Assembly (NCBI RefSeq): GCF_036324505.1
Contig: NC_086357.1
Coordinates: 18,106,793-18,170,792 of the forward strand
Direction of reading: 5' to 3'
DNA length: 64,000 bases
Source: Eleginops maclovinus
Lineage: Eukaryota > Chordata > Actinopteri > Perciformes > Eleginopidae
Shown here: one piece after another, positions 13,430 through 26,459 of the stretch
Position numbering within the stretch: the first letter of the stretch is position 1
How the letters are laid out: each line of letters begins with the position of its first letter
Made by a program: the position numbers and the translations under genes
The notes under the pieces: generated by a model
What the model saw: only the letters and a program-made list of their open reading frames with translations
Told to the model about the DNA's origin: nothing
The model's database searches: none

Positions 13430-13476
13430 CTACAGGGGAGGAGAGGGGGGGAAAGGGGAGGGGGAGGGAAAGAGGA
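13430..13476 (-). promoter_or_regulatory. negr1: 3' splice site of exon 7a with 43-nt uninterrupted pyrimidine tract
   Basis: On the minus strand, positions 13476 down to 13434 are pyrimidines without a break, followed by gtag and the exon. C-runs of four to eight alternate with single T's. Such a tract is a plausible binding site for PTB- or PCBP-type splicing regulators (known to bind CU-rich and C-rich RNA). On the DNA, the G-rich complement could form a quadruplex. Confidence 0.75.
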
Positions 13477-14875
13477 CATTCATGTATTATTAACAGAATG
13501 GAGACGTAAAATAAAAATGCATGCAAGGACAAAAGGACAGGGAATGGAGACAAATCCTCTCCATGCATTAAGGACCTGTTTTTATATGGCAAGATGCACT
13601 CCACATGCTCATAAACAACATCTTTATCACTCCAATCGCCTCGGATGTGTACGGGTTACTGCCCAGGAATTTTAAAAAAGGAGGGAAACCTGGGGTGCTC
13701 GGGCAGTTTCTAGGCTCTGAAGGGTTTTATGATTGGGTGAAACACTTTTGAAACACTAATTGCATGATAAATAACTTGCTCTTTCTCCATTTCATGTCCT
13801 TTTTGGTTGTATGAACCGACCAAGAACCAAAGGAATAAGAAAGGGAACTTGTATGCCTCGTCTCCACTCCAAGGTTTGTCTCAACTCGACTCACTTTTGG
13901 CACTAGGGGCTTTTCTCTATTTGAAAGGGAGGTAATGCAACAAAATAGTTAACAGTGCTAGTTCACACTCATCTCTGCAATAACTCTAGTCCTGCTTGTA
14001 TAGTGAAATGTGTGCTCATTCACTCATATTGTTCAATGGCTTATTTGTACATTCTTCACTGGTGTGAATTGATATTTTCTAAATAAATCGACTGTTATTT
14101 AAAAACAAAAAATCAAATTCAAGTTCCATGTAGTCTTTAATTATAACATCCATTTTCCTGATGATTAAAATGTTTAACATGGCTTCAGATATACTTAAGA
14201 CAGGTATTGTAATGCAATTATATATTATGTAATATATATATACATCACGACAACATAAAAATAAATTAAAGCTTGGCTATCTAAAACTGGCAGGGTTTTT
14301 CTCAATATGTCCCCTGCTGTGCTTGTGACGACTCCCTGTCCTATCAGTGGACAGCAGTGTTAAAGCTCCACTTCATGGTATGAACTTTGAACATCAACAG
14401 TGGTGGTACGAAATAAAGTACCAGATAATATCAACATATTTTGCTTCAGTAAATGAAACCGAAAGAAGAAGGGTTCCAAGCGACTTCAGTTGAGCCTTGC
14501 CGCACCCTTTAGTTGAAGTGCGCCAACAGTCTAAGGTCGCTTTGTGGACGTCACTCAAGAGTACAAATCTGATTACCTTATGAACTCTTTTAGGCTGAGC
14601 TACTGGTGGCATTTAGGAGATAGAATAATGTCACATCCAGAAATGTTTACTCCAGTGTGTCAAACTATTATAGCTTACTGTGTCGACGGAATGATGGCAG
14701 GAAAACACCTTCCTTACTTTTGAAGTGCAAGTGTAAAATGTCACACCAAGTAGATCCTATGCTGATTCATATTTATGGTGATGTTTCTGCAGATGTTGGA
14801 ACATACAGTGGAGGAAATAAGTATTTGATCCCCAGAAATGTATATTAAAAAAAGATATACATGAATGTGCATTTA

Positions 14876-14908
14876 ATTGGGGGAAATAAGTATTTGATCC
14901 CCTTGCAA
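14876..14908 (+). repeat. inner inverted/direct repeat, left end of Tc1-like element
   Basis: A 33-base perfect reverse complement of 15741-15773. In this element class the repeated motif is the transposase-binding site; the outer copy begins at the element tip (14806). Confidence 0.9.
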
Positions 14909-14910
14909 AA

Positions 14911-15571
14911 CATGCCTTAGGGGAAGGAGGTTATCAGCCAATATTCTACGATACATGGCCGCCTCCATCATCCCCTCGATGCAGTGAACCGCTCTGTCTC
15001 CTTAGTAGAGAAACGCTCCCAAGGCATCATGTTTCCACCTCCGTGCTTGACGCTGGGGATGGTGTTCTTGGGGTCATAGGCAGCATTTCTCTTCCTCCAA
15101 ACACGCATGTTGAGTTGATGCCTAAGATCTTGATTTTGGTCTCATCTGACCACATCACCTTTTCATAAGCCTTCTCTGAATCATTCAGAGGTTCATTGGC
15201 AGACTTCAGATGGCCTGTATATGTGCCTTCTTGAGCAGGGGCGCTGCAGGATTTTCATCCATTACGGCCCAGTGTGTTACCAATAGTTTTCTTGGTGACT
15301 GTGGTCCCAGCTGCCTTGATCATTAACAAGTCACTCCTGTGTAGTTATTGGCTGACCCCTCACTTTTCTCATGATCATTGGTGCCCCAAGAGGAGAGATC
15401 TTAGATGGTGGAGACCCAGACTGAGGGCAATTGATGGTAATTTTGTGCTTCTTCCATTTTTCTAATAATCAAACCAGTTGTCTCTTTCTCACCAAGCTGC
15501 TTGCTGGTGGTCTTGTCTTCTATTCCAGCCTTGTGCTGGTCTACAATCTAGTCCCTGATGTCCTTAGACAT
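14911..15571 (-). pseudogene. Tc1-like transposase pseudogene
   Basis: Reading from an ATG at 15571 on the minus strand gives MSKDIRD, an in-frame stop, then IVDQHKAGIEDKTTSKQLGE, typical of the N-terminal helix-turn-helix of fish Tc1 transposases. Further on, WSDETKIKILGINST includes the second catalytic aspartate of the DDE fold. A single-base frameshift follows, after which the frame resumes with VWRKRNAAYDPKNT and KHGGGNMM. Sequence resembling the IL(A/I)..LLP region lies just before the left inner repeat, but the following segment with the third catalytic residue (the DNxPKH region) is gone. With a stop, at least one frameshift and a C-terminal deletion, it cannot make transposase. Confidence 0.9.
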
Positions 15572-15740
15572 TAGTTTCACAAGAATCTTTGTCTTCCCAT
15601 TGTAGAGAGGTTTTAATCTGATTTACTGTATTGACTGTGGACAGGTGTCTTTTATCCAGGTAACGAGTTGACATCAGGAGTACTTTCTCAAAGCCAGGGG
15701 ACTTATTTAACCGGTCCTTGGGAGCCAGAATTTCTGTTGG

Positions 15741-15773
15741 TTGCAAGGGGATCAAATACTTATTTCCCCCAAT
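15741..15773 (-). repeat. inner inverted/direct repeat, right end of Tc1-like element
   Basis: Partner of 14876-14908. Its outer counterpart runs to the element tip at 15941, giving the paired-binding-site layout of IR/DR transposons. Confidence 0.9.
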
Positions 15774-18700
15774 GAAATGCAAATAAATGTATATCTTTTT
15801 GTACATTTCTGGATTTTTTGTTGATATTCTGCCTCTCACTGTTAAAATAAACCTACCATAAAAATGACAGACTGTTCATTTCTTTGTAAGAGGGTAAACT
15901 AAATAAATTGGCAGGGGATCAAATACGTATCTCCTCCACTGTAAATAACCACAAATGCTTGGATAAAAAAAAAACTGTCATGATTAATGGACTGATAATA
16001 GATGGAAGATGGTGAATGAAAATAAATAAGCATTTTTGACTTTTGTAACACATACTGTAGCCAAAAATTAACCACCACACAATTAGGTGTTAATGGAGTT
16101 GCTCAAACGAAGTACTTAAAAATGACTTGGCCAATTCTTTTGATTTCTGAATTTCCACAGTTTAAAGCTCAACCTATTCCCTGATGTGCAGCATAAATTA
16201 TTCAATGCTGTTTTGGTATTAAAGAGATCACTGTAATGTAAACATTACAGCCTATTTGATCTGAAGTTTGAAACAAATAAGGAAATAGCATAGCTTTCTG
16301 TTTGGTAAACAAGCTCGTAATTCGAGATAAGCTGTGATGAACTTTGTGCAGTGACTCATTCGGCAGCAGATTCTGGGATGTCTGGCAAAGCAAAGCTGTA
16401 CTTTACCATGAGAGCTCAACTCAAAGTGATTCAGTGGTTGGACTCAGAGGGATTTTCTTAGCTTTGAGTATGTGGCACACCAACAGTGCGACTTACACTT
16501 GCAGCTGAAAAACTATTTTCTACTCTTCAAAAACGGTGAAAAACACCTTTTCCAGAAGGCTTCATGGTGGAGGAGAAGCTTATCCATCACAAGGGAACCC
16601 ATAGCAGCCATGATTAGACCTCACAAATAAAAGAACACTACTCTATGCTGTTGCAGTTAGCTGCTGTATATAGGCCATGCAATACAGCAGAAGCCTACTT
16701 AGACCTTCTATTTTAATCTATTTACATGGTAAGTGAAATTGGCCATTTCAATTGTGGGGCAAAGGGTGTGCTTTCGTCCACACTGTGCTCTCAATCTTTT
16801 TTTAGAAGCACTCTAACAACTGGATCATTACTATGTTGCCTTTTAAAATGCTACTCTTATGCGAACAATAATAAAAAAAACCATTTGCTTTCATTTGATT
16901 TCATCATTTTTTTTGATGGGGAAATTGTGTAGGAATCAGTATTCACACTTGAAATGATATGCCTTTTCCCTCAGTATATTGGCAGGGAAGTGGTTAAATT
17001 TATCTTCTCTTCCACAAATGTTTCCACTTTAAGTACTCCTGTGGGAGCCCATATGTGAAGCTAGTTTCGTTTGAGTTTTTTTTTCAAACAGGCATGCGGG
17101 TGCTATCTGATTAATACTGGAGCACAGACTCACCAGTGAATCATTTCATGAGCTCTCAGAGACTCGTCCGTTACTGTGGAACATCTTTTGACATGCAATC
17201 TCTCGCTCATAGTTTTGCCACACTGACTAGGGCTCTTTCTCTAATTCAGCAGAGCAACGCATCATTTCACGCACTGTACATGGCAGTCGACCTTGCACAG
17301 CCTGCTCACTTGCAAGATAAAACACATTAGTTTTCACAGCTATTTCATTTCATGGATTGCTATTCTCTTTGTTCTCTTTAGACAGGATAATGCAAGAGAT
17401 TTAAATAACATGATTTGACGGAATCAATGTTCATGTGGGGCCCCGCTTATCTTATCAAAAACATAGTGAGGAGTAAAGCTGCAATGGGAGGACTCAAACA
17501 GCCATAGTACAGTATATAAGGGGTTCGTCCTTCACATGAGATGAGTACAAAGAATAATGTTCAGTAGAGAGACAAGATAGCAAGCTAATAAGACCAAATA
17601 AAGAAAAAGACCCAAAATAATGTGATGCACGTTTCCAGTATTTATGCCATCCCAAACACCTGATTAATTACATGCTGAGTCAATAATATGGATCTTAATA
17701 CTATCAAACCTCCTCTAACCAATGGCTAATAGTTGTGCTATGGTGAAGTAAAAATCTGAGTTATTACCTAAATAAGTAGGAAGAGGATGATCCAAAGAAA
17801 ATTCCAAATCATCTTACTGCTTCATTTCAGTGCATTATCCAGTTATTCTTCATGCAGCGACACATTCCTTCTTTCAACTCTTTAGCTATTCCATTTTACA
17901 TTTTCCTCACAGATCCCTCTGCGATGATGGAATGGTCCGTGTTAGAGACTGTGTTAATTTGTGAGCCAGAAAATTACTTATTCATCCTATGTCCTTTTTT
18001 TAATGCTGTCCGCAGAGTGTATCATCCGAGCATGAACTGGGCTCAGTCATCCAAGGATGAGCATTCCTAGCAGTGCATCTGGCCTCCTACATGAGTCTGC
18101 GAGGTCGGCTGGGTATAAAGTCCATTGCCCGCTGGGCTGCAGGATGAACACTCTGCTACAGCACCACACATTTCCTCATCGCAGTGAAACAGGAAAATGT
18201 TAATGGCTTTACTGATTGCCTAAATATGGAAATTCAGGCATTCAAATGATAGGTAAATGGCACAACACTGTAAGGGGGCTCTTGGGGAAAATAAAGGACA
18301 TTGCAACAGCACCGTGTTCAATTTCTTAGCACATTTTGATATGTGACTATTTGACAATCAAACCACCTGAAAACTATGTCAAAATAATCCATTTTGTTTC
18401 ATTTTAAAACCCTGAAACGCAATCAGAAAAAAAGATGAATATTGCCAGGATCCAGCTGGTTTTATGAGCAATTTAGGCAAATGAAAAGAGGATAGTTATT
18501 TTACAAAAGATAAAAACAACTTGCATACACATGCCTTCCAATCCCCACATGGCTGCAGTATTACTTCCCTGCATTATAGGCTGCAATCATACACCAACAT
18601 TCAGGTATCACCTTTAGCTCCCATTTTCCTGCATCTCTGCTCCATGACTCAGATACAATCACACGGTGTGAGAATAAACAACATCATCAACAACAATGGC

Positions 18701-21569
18701 AGATGAGGAGACATGTTGAAATGACACATACACATGCGGTGATTGATAAGCGTGACAAACGAACATGACGTTCATTAACCAACTAGCCAGCACTGTCTCT
18801 CTAGCCTGAGGGAGGCTGAGCAGTGTCAGAGAGAGAGAGAGAGTAACTATTTTTCTCCCCCATCAGTCTCTTCCGATTACTGAGGGGAAGAGGGGAGAGG
18901 AGAAAGGAGGAAATGAAGGCAGAGGTATAGGCGGAGAAAATCTCCTCCAGGGCTAAGCCGAGGTGGGCTGGGGGATAAGAGCTTGACCAATTAAGCTGGA
19001 GGACTCCTCAGAAAATTGGAGTGAACGGCCTCAGTCTTTTCATCGAAGTTCACTTCCATCTAGCACATCAAATGGGAAGTTGAAATAAGGATTGCTCTGC
19101 TAAAATCATAACGTGTGTGAGAGTGCTGTGTCTAGATAGTGTGCATGTGCAAGGAGAGACTGTCAGAAACACAACCGGACGACGCTTAGTTATATATCAA
19201 ATGTTTTTTTTCTTTTCGGTTTTCTCTTCAACAGCAAGGGACTGCAGAAACTTTCATAAAAGAAAAACCGTTGAATACAGTATATCTTTCGATTCTACAG
19301 GAACATGAATGCATTACTTGTGGATGGTTTCGTATTATCCCCAGTTTGTACCTCATGCATTACCGTTACATTGAAGTGAAAGGGCTATACAAACATTCAA
19401 TACATTACTTTGTACGAAAGTTTAAAGGATAATAAATACTGTAACCATACAGTGGTATTACATACCAACTGAAAGCCTAATACAAATAATTTCAGAAAAC
19501 ATCCTTGAATTTGCCGTCGATATACGTGCATGAAGGACACAGTCCGGGCCCAGCTCAGAAGTCTGTTTATTTGTAGAATAAAATAACATCAATCTTAATC
19601 TAAAGATTATATTGACTTTCTATGCAGAGTGTATAACAATCTATTCTCTTTAATGACAAGATTATAAAACATTATCGCTGTCACAGTGTGCATTTTACCG
19701 CTCCCATCTGTAACAGATTGGGCTGTAAAAACATCAGGTTTCTAATCTTCTGCTGCTTTAACCTTAACTTTCCCCGTGATCCAATCTCAAAAGGTTTGAG
19801 GAAAACTTGAGTTAAAAGCACACACTATATAGTACACTAATTCCACCCAAGAAATTGCAAAGCAAGCATTTATGGTACATAAACTTGTGGACATTTGAGC
19901 AAAACTATATGCTTCATAATAAAAGACATGCTGACTGAACCATCTGGCCACAAAACTAACTAATTTGGGCAAGTTCTGGCTTATTTATGGCTATAACTAT
20001 AATATGCAATGTGAAATAAACTCAATAAGGAAATCAACAAACATCAGCATATAAAACTGCAGCTGAGGATTTAACTCACTCCTCATTTTGTCAGAAACTG
20101 ACGATCCAGTGACACTCTCTGCAGGTTTTGTTTAACGTTACTGCTTTGGTTTTGTATAACTGCTAATACAGAATGACCTTGTTCATAGAGATTACTTTTC
20201 TGCTGTTACAGTTCAGCTATTGAAAGGAAAAACCTGCGTCTTGTGATTGAATCTAACTGACTGAAAATATTTCACAGCAGGAATTACAACTGTGAAATCT
20301 CTGGTTCATTTGTTATCAATTAAATACAAATATTTAATCTGCCATATAGAGGCAGAACATCTTCCCGAGTTATTTCTGATTATTTGTATGCAATCATTCA
20401 AGCTTATTTTCCTGTTCATTACACCTTTGCTACTAAACAGCTGTGAAGAAGTACACATATTTTTGACAAGTGCTTTTCTACTTTATTATTTGTTCATTCA
20501 ATGATTACATTGTGTATTGTGTTGTTGAAAAAGCAATCAGAAATGAAAACCTTTGAGCACACACAAAAACAGAGTACTTCAACAAGTAGCGAGAAAGAGG
20601 ATGTATGCTTCCGTTCTGCTCCAAAGAATTCAGTTTGTGTTTTACCACCACTTTAAACACACAGCTTAAAGTGGTACTTAGCTGAAAGAGATCACAATCC
20701 TTGACTAATGGTTAAGCAGAACAAAAACCCACTTGGTTTCAATACAACTGGCAGAATCCAAACCAGCACATCAGCACACAGTGACGATGCATCTAACTCA
20801 TTTCAAGAATGCAGAAATTAGTCAGAGTCTACCATTTCAACATATGCACAAAGACAGGTTGCACATTGTGTTTCCCCGTCCTAGTATTTTTTTAAACAGA
20901 TACAAAACATGCTGTCTTCCAGTAGCAGCTTCGGATGGAAGGCAGTCATGTTTACTCCCTGAGAGAGGCCTTTCCAGGGTAACAGTTAATCTTATCAGAA
21001 ATAATGGCAAGCCTTTTCCTGGACTGATTTGAAGTGGCTATGTTAGGTTAAAATAAACATGATTTACACTGCTGAAGGATATGAAAATTACAACTTCAGA
21101 ATCTTGAAAATAACCCTAATGCTTTGTATTTCGGTTTATATTGAATCTTTTTACCTAGTGGATGTATTTTAAGTAGGCTATTTGAATGAAGGTGACCTCA
21201 TTGGACCCTTTCAATTCATGCACAATAACCAAACATCGTTATATAATAAAAACATCGAAAGAAACTATTGTACCCGTACATAAATACTCAATTACTTCAC
21301 CGCAGACCACCCACATTGTGTTCCCACTTAAAATTCACCTCATTGTATGATGCTCTATCAAATATGCATGCCCTTTTCCCCTTTCCCATCTCGCTCATCA
21401 ATAGCTATCGACTGGTTCTAAAATAGCAATCCAAAGTCACCGGTGGTGAAATCTAACCTCTGGGTTTTGTTATTTGCTTCGATGTACCGGTGAGAGCGCT
21501 GTGGCGATTGCATGCCATTTCTCATTAAGAGCGACAGCAGAATTGGCTTGTCTACTATAAGTGGAGATC

Positions 21570-21775
21570 ATGAGAGAGAAAGGAAGGGACTAGAGATGCT
21601 GTGTGTGTGCAAGAAAGAGGATGATAGAGAGGAAGAATGAGAGACAAGAGGGGGGGGGGACAAAGAGTAAGAGAGTGAGATAAGAGAATCAGAGAAAAGA
21701 TGCCACAATAGAGAGACAGACAAAGTGATAAAGAGAGGGAATGAAGGAGAGAGAAGTTGGGGGTGGCAGCACAGG
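21570..21775 (+). repeat. purine-rich low-complexity tract
   Basis: About 200 bases dominated by GA, GAGA and GAAAG units with a G10 run, inside intron 6. On the sense strand of negr1 it is pyrimidine-rich. No gene or element is recognisable. Confidence 0.7.
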
Positions 21776-23759
21776 AAGCTGCCTCCTCCGACTATTCTGA
21801 GGGCTGCTTTGCCGCTTCTGCCTTTGAGGCCCTGCTAGTGTCACATTAAGATCATCCATTTGAGGATCTCAGACAAGCCTTTGATGTTCTTTGTGCATAC
21901 ACAAACAGGCGAGTGGAGTGCTCCTTTGACAATTGCCAACTCTACAGAAATATATTTTTCATATTCTGAATCGCTGGCCTGCTAGGGACAATGTTATCAT
22001 CAGAGGGTGCCGCGCAAACTGGTGAATAATTTAATTCACCTGTTCATATTTTATCACTGACTTTAATGGACTTTTTCAACCATACTCACCCTCAAACGTT
22101 AAGGAAAAAAAACATGTTCACCAACCACTTGATGTTTTTTTGCTGGTTGGCAGATAAAGCAGGTGGACAAAATAACTGAAATGCCAAACAGCATAGTCCT
22201 AAAAATACTTGAGTGCTAGCACAAGTTTGCGAATGTGTGGAGATATATTTTGTAACGTTCTTCGGGAACTAAGTTAAAAGCCACTTCCCATGAAGATGTA
22301 AAGATGAGCACACGCAGTGAGAGGAGCTGCTGTGGAGTACAGACCTCAGAATGTGTTCAAAAAGTGAGTGAAGAGGATTTCCCTCTTTTGAAATAAAGAA
22401 AAATGTAACCCTGTTTGTGCACCAGGAATCCAAAAAGCTTTGTAGTCTGCTCTGTTAATTGACCTGTTGACATACCTTAGCTTTTAAGCACTACAATGGG
22501 AATAAGGCTTGGGGAATTTTTAACATGCCTTTATCTTTTTTTATTTTTGGGGTTTTGATCATTTCTGGAATAATGGGCCTATTATACTTTAAGGAAATCA
22601 AGAACTTCATTCAGACATTGAAGTCACCTTTAATAGACAGCCTTATTTTCATCCAAATCTACAGTGTATTAGAGGCTTTTCAAACTCAACCTATCTGAAC
22701 AAATGGAAAGGAGGTTTTAATACACCACATCACCTGTCCCAGTGCTCAATCAGAACCTCTTCATACAATGGCATCTGCCTTTATGTGTTGGCTTTCCTAT
22801 ACAGGGTTATAAATAATAAATAATTTATCCTATAATTACTACTTTGTTAATATCATAATGTAAATGTTTTACTTCAGCTGAGGATTTTATGCAATTTCTT
22901 CCCTTTTTTCCTCTAAATGACCAATTCCCATTTTATTGTAGTTGTAATGCCTCCTCTAATGTTGGCCTGGGTGGAGAGTTGACAGTCACATGACTCAATA
23001 CAGCCCTCACCAGGAGGATAAAATGATGTTGTAGTTGTCGTAGTTACTGCTGCCTGGAGAATGAACCTGGGTTCATGCCATGATAAGCAGCCGTTTTTTG
23101 TCTGCACCTGTTTTGGGAAAGTTTTTGTATTAGCTTCAGGTCGCTTAGCATATAATCTCTTTTTCAGTACCTGAATTTATAAAGAATCCCTCTATAATCA
23201 TGTTAAATGTCCGCAGTCTATTGCTGATGCACCACCAGTTTGGCCTCTCGTTATGTGGCCTCTTTGGAAATTTGTTACAGCCTTGTGGGGTCTTGAAAAC
23301 TGTGAAAGAGCTGACTCTCAGACCTTAAAAGTCTGATTCATACCGCTACTTGGCATTCAACTTAGCACGGCCGACCTGTGTATCTTCCTTTGTAATTGTG
23401 AAGCCGTTACCTCAAAGGTACATTTCCTTTTTCAGGTGGTGTTTTTGTCCAGTGCAAATGTAGACTTTAAAAGCAGACACACAACAACACCCACACACAC
23501 TGACTTTGCAGACAAAATAGGCAATCAACATTCACAAAGCTGATGACTAAGAACAAATAAACCATTTCCACCTGTGATACGTGGGCCCCCAGTTGCAGCA
23601 CTGGGTTTAAAGTTAGCTTTACATCCTATATAAACAATACCATGGAAAAATGAAAACACTCCTGAGGGACACACACGCCCGCTGACATCCACACAACCTT
23701 TCAGCCCTCTCACTCTCCACCACTCCGATTAGCTACAAGCAGATAGAATGACAACTTAC

Positions 23760-23908
23760 GAATGAGAGGCACACTGGCATTAGCCGTCCCTAGCTTGTTG
23801 GTGGCGACACATGTGTAGTTCCCGTAACGATCCTCTGTCATGTTGGTCACTGTGAGGACTGATCTGGAGCTGAGGCTCTTGATTTCAATGCCTTGACCCT
23901 TGATAATC
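23760..23908 (-). CDS. negr1: negr1 exon 6: second half of Ig domain 3
   Basis: This 149-base exon enters in phase 2 (completing an Arg codon) and ends in phase 1. It encodes [20 protein letters not shown], then [20 protein letters not shown] and TANASVPLI. The second Ig3 cysteine is in GNYTC, part of the canonical Y.C strand-F motif shared by all IgLONs. Three N-glycosylation sequons (NMT, NYT, NAS) match positions glycosylated in the family. The 3' splice site is ctgtttccag before 23908 and the 5' splice site is TTC|gtaagt after 23760. It ends with the first base of a codon (C), which is completed as Pro by exon 7a at 13429. In transcripts skipping 7a, the GPI-signal exon outside the window would supply the rest. 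Confidence 0.95.
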
Positions 23909-26338
23909 CTGGAAACAGAACACAATAACAAGAAATTAAGCTTTTATTTCCCACACACCATGTGTCAGGTGGGGGCGCGCCGTGACTCAAGGACGGTACA
24001 AATGTTTGTCATCCTTTAGTGGATCTTCAGATTGTACAGTACTTCATCACCCTCTTCAACAGATCTATTTATCCCTTGGATCGTCACGTCTGCCTTAGAG
24101 AGACGCTTTGAAGGACTGAGAGGGGAGAGAAATGACCCAGGGATGAACCAGCTGGGTGCCACTTGACACGTTGTTCATTGTTGTGTTGCAGGTGCAGAAG
24201 GATTGCAATAAATCCTATACCAGTTGTGCTTGGCGTCAGGATGGAAGCCCAGAGGTAAAATGGGAAGAAATGTGTTATGGGCAATGTTTGATGTTTAATC
24301 AGTTTAATATGGAATAACTTAAGCTTTTACTAAATTAACCATTTGAGACTCAATGTAATACTAAGGTGGATTTTATTCATGATCTTAACTTTACCTTTAA
24401 AAATGACAGCCTATCGAAGACATTAATGTTGGCACTCCCACAGGTCTCAAAGGGTTAATTTATTTAAGACTAATATGCTTCTTGTACGTAAGAGTTAAAA
24501 CCCCCAAATGTTTTCCCCACTTTGCATATCATGGTCTTTTATTCATCTGTTCTGTAAAATTGACAAATGTTTACTTTAGTTTGGTTATAGAGATTAGAAT
24601 TCCCACTATAAAAGGTAATTAATATCTGGACAGTGAGATTATCATAGATAATAAATCTGAGTTTGTTTTCATTAGTGTGGTTTGTGTTACTGCTACAGTA
24701 TCTCTTTTGAAATTCTAAATCATAAAAACCTCCAGAGGAAACATGTTTCTCTCTCTTGGCCTTGCCGTGGCCCCCCCGTGATCTTTAGCTTGGCTGGAGC
24801 TGCTCTGAGAGGACTGTGATTGGAAACACTATGTGTGACCTTATGTCCAGTAAATATCTGCAAATCTGTTGTTTCCCCTCCCATGGCGATCTCCTCTAAT
24901 GTAATCTGAACGTTCAATGATAATCTTAGTGGGGGTCTCGCCTTCCCACTATTTTAACATCAAACTAGTCAATGCTTCTCTTTGTCAAAGTGAAAGAAAC
25001 ACCTCCTACCCGTGCACAATAACACACTCAACCACTTCCATTGAAGAGTGATTTCCGCCACACATCAAGAGAAAGATTTGGTTGTCAAAACTGTCACTCT
25101 ATTTCCGACAGAGACAGGCTAGATGCAGCAATATACTGATAGTATGGCTGCATCAAGACAGCCTTAATAATGTATGTAATGGCCTTTTCCATACACAGTA
25201 AATGGGAAACATGGCACTGAAAGTCAGTGGTAATGTTGCACAGATGCCAGAAATGTTCTGCGCTTGAGTCCTTCTACTAAAGTCCTTTCCATGCTGATGA
25301 ATGAATGAAGAAATCACCATTTAGCCATATAAGAAGTCACAAAAAGAGTCCTTGAATTAAGTAAAGACTAGAATCATGCCAACTTGCCTCCTTAGCAATT
25401 TGAATAAATTGAATCCAACCCATAATTACAATTAGCGCAGTGTGAGCTGATGATTGAAATTGTGCTCACCAGGAGTGGGTAAATGATGGGTAATGGGGGT
25501 AATTTGGTTTTTAAATTCAAGAACTGACGTTGATTCTAGGCTGATTGATGTATATGCTGCAAATGATTTAAACCGCTTGCCAGCAAACATTTTATTAAGA
25601 CGCAAGGTGAGGACAAAGCACAAATGACTCTTGAAGGGACATTTATGTGGGCTCTCGCCAGAGGATGGACAAATGGCACTACAAACAAATGCATTGTCTC
25701 TGGGAAAAAAACAAATTAAAACCCAAACTTTCTTATCGCACATCTACACTTACTTTTCGACAAAGAAGTATGACCTAATACTAGTCTAAAATGTATCTTC
25801 ACACGCCCTATGAACCTCAGCAAAATACATATAAATAATAATTAGAATTGGTTTATTGTACATTTACTTCCCAAAGAGGCTTTGAGGTTTTAATTGCATT
25901 TCTGTAGGATAGTTCCCATTAAGTACAATTAAACATGTGAGGCTTATCAAGGTTTGATTAACTCATGTATTAGATAATGTGTGGCAACAATTACTAAACC
26001 CATTTCATAAATAAATGAGCAAAAATGACCTTAAACACTTCATAGCACAGAAACAACCAATTGTATTGTATCCATTGACACACAGGTGGAATAGCCCCCA
26101 GCTTCTAGTGACAACCTCTTGCCAATGTAGTTCACTTTTAAATGCATGTAAATGCTACTTTTATGATTTATACAGTATTCTACAATACTTATAACCATCT
26201 GTTATTAATGTTGTCAGTACATATTACTTACGTATGATGTCATGCAACAGTAAAATGACGCGGCCGCATCCAGTGGACATTTGGTGATGTCGACAACACA
26301 CTTTATTTAGACAGTTTATGTAATAAAACTGGGCTCAC
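23909..26338 (-). other. negr1: negr1 intron 5 (2,430 bp)
   Basis: This is the shortest visible intron, phase 2, splitting the Arg codon inside Ig3. No repeat, RNA gene or further exon was recognised in it. Confidence 0.9.
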
Positions 26339-26459
26339 CTTTTTTCACCCTTGTACCACTCGAATGTTGGAGGGGGGACAGCAGCGGCCTCGCACCTCAG
26401 CAGAGCCGTGCGTCCCAGACCAACTCCATGGCTTTTCATCTCATGGATAGAAGGAGCAA
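26339..26459 (-). CDS. negr1: negr1 exon 5: first half of Ig domain 3
   Basis: This 121-base exon enters in phase 1 and leaves in phase 2. It completes a Phe codon and reads APSIHEMKSHGVGLGRTALL, then RCEAAAVPPPTFEWYKGEK. That gives the first cysteine of Ig3 (LRCEA) and its core tryptophan (FEWYKG). The PPP.FEWYKGEK block is the NEGR1 version of a segment that differs in the other IgLONs. The 3' splice site is tttcctccag before 26459; the 5' splice site is AAG|gtgagc after 26339. Unlike the neighbouring Ig exons, its length is not a multiple of three, so skipping it alone would shift frame. Confidence 0.95.

Larger units (their letters stand above)
14806..15941 (-). mobile_element. Tc1/mariner-type DNA transposon relic, internally deleted
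   Basis: The 1,136-bp element is bounded by TA dinucleotides (14804-14805 and 15942-15943), the target duplication made by all Tc1/mariner elements. Its ends are inverted (CAGTGGAGGAAATAAG on the left; the reverse complement on the right is CAGTGGAGGAGATACG). Each end also carries an inner copy of the aaataagtatttgatcccc motif, the IR/DR layout of fish Tc1-like elements. The inner copies, 14876-14908 and 15741-15773, are perfect 33-base inverted repeats. Outer and inner copies are about 40 bases apart on the left and about 140 on the right, so the left end has lost sequence. The transposase lies on the minus strand and is broken. At ~1.1 kb against the usual ~1.6 kb, the element is non-autonomous. 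Confidence 0.93.
13430..23759 (-). other. negr1: negr1 intron 6 (10,330 bp when exon 7a is used)
   Basis: It contains the Tc1-like relic at 14.8-15.9 kb and purine-rich low-complexity stretches near 18.8-19.0 kb and 21.6-21.8 kb. No Ig-type or GPI-signal exon was recognised. A possible alternative exon near 18.1 kb was considered and set aside. Confidence 0.8.

Noticed and set aside
18060..18145. Possible alternative negr1 terminal exon (acceptor ttcatcctgcag, frame opening PSGQW and closing at a TGA)
   Set aside because: The pyrimidine tract is weak, the tail is not hydrophobic enough for a GPI signal, and the resemblance to the NEGR1 C-terminus is limited to a few scattered residues.
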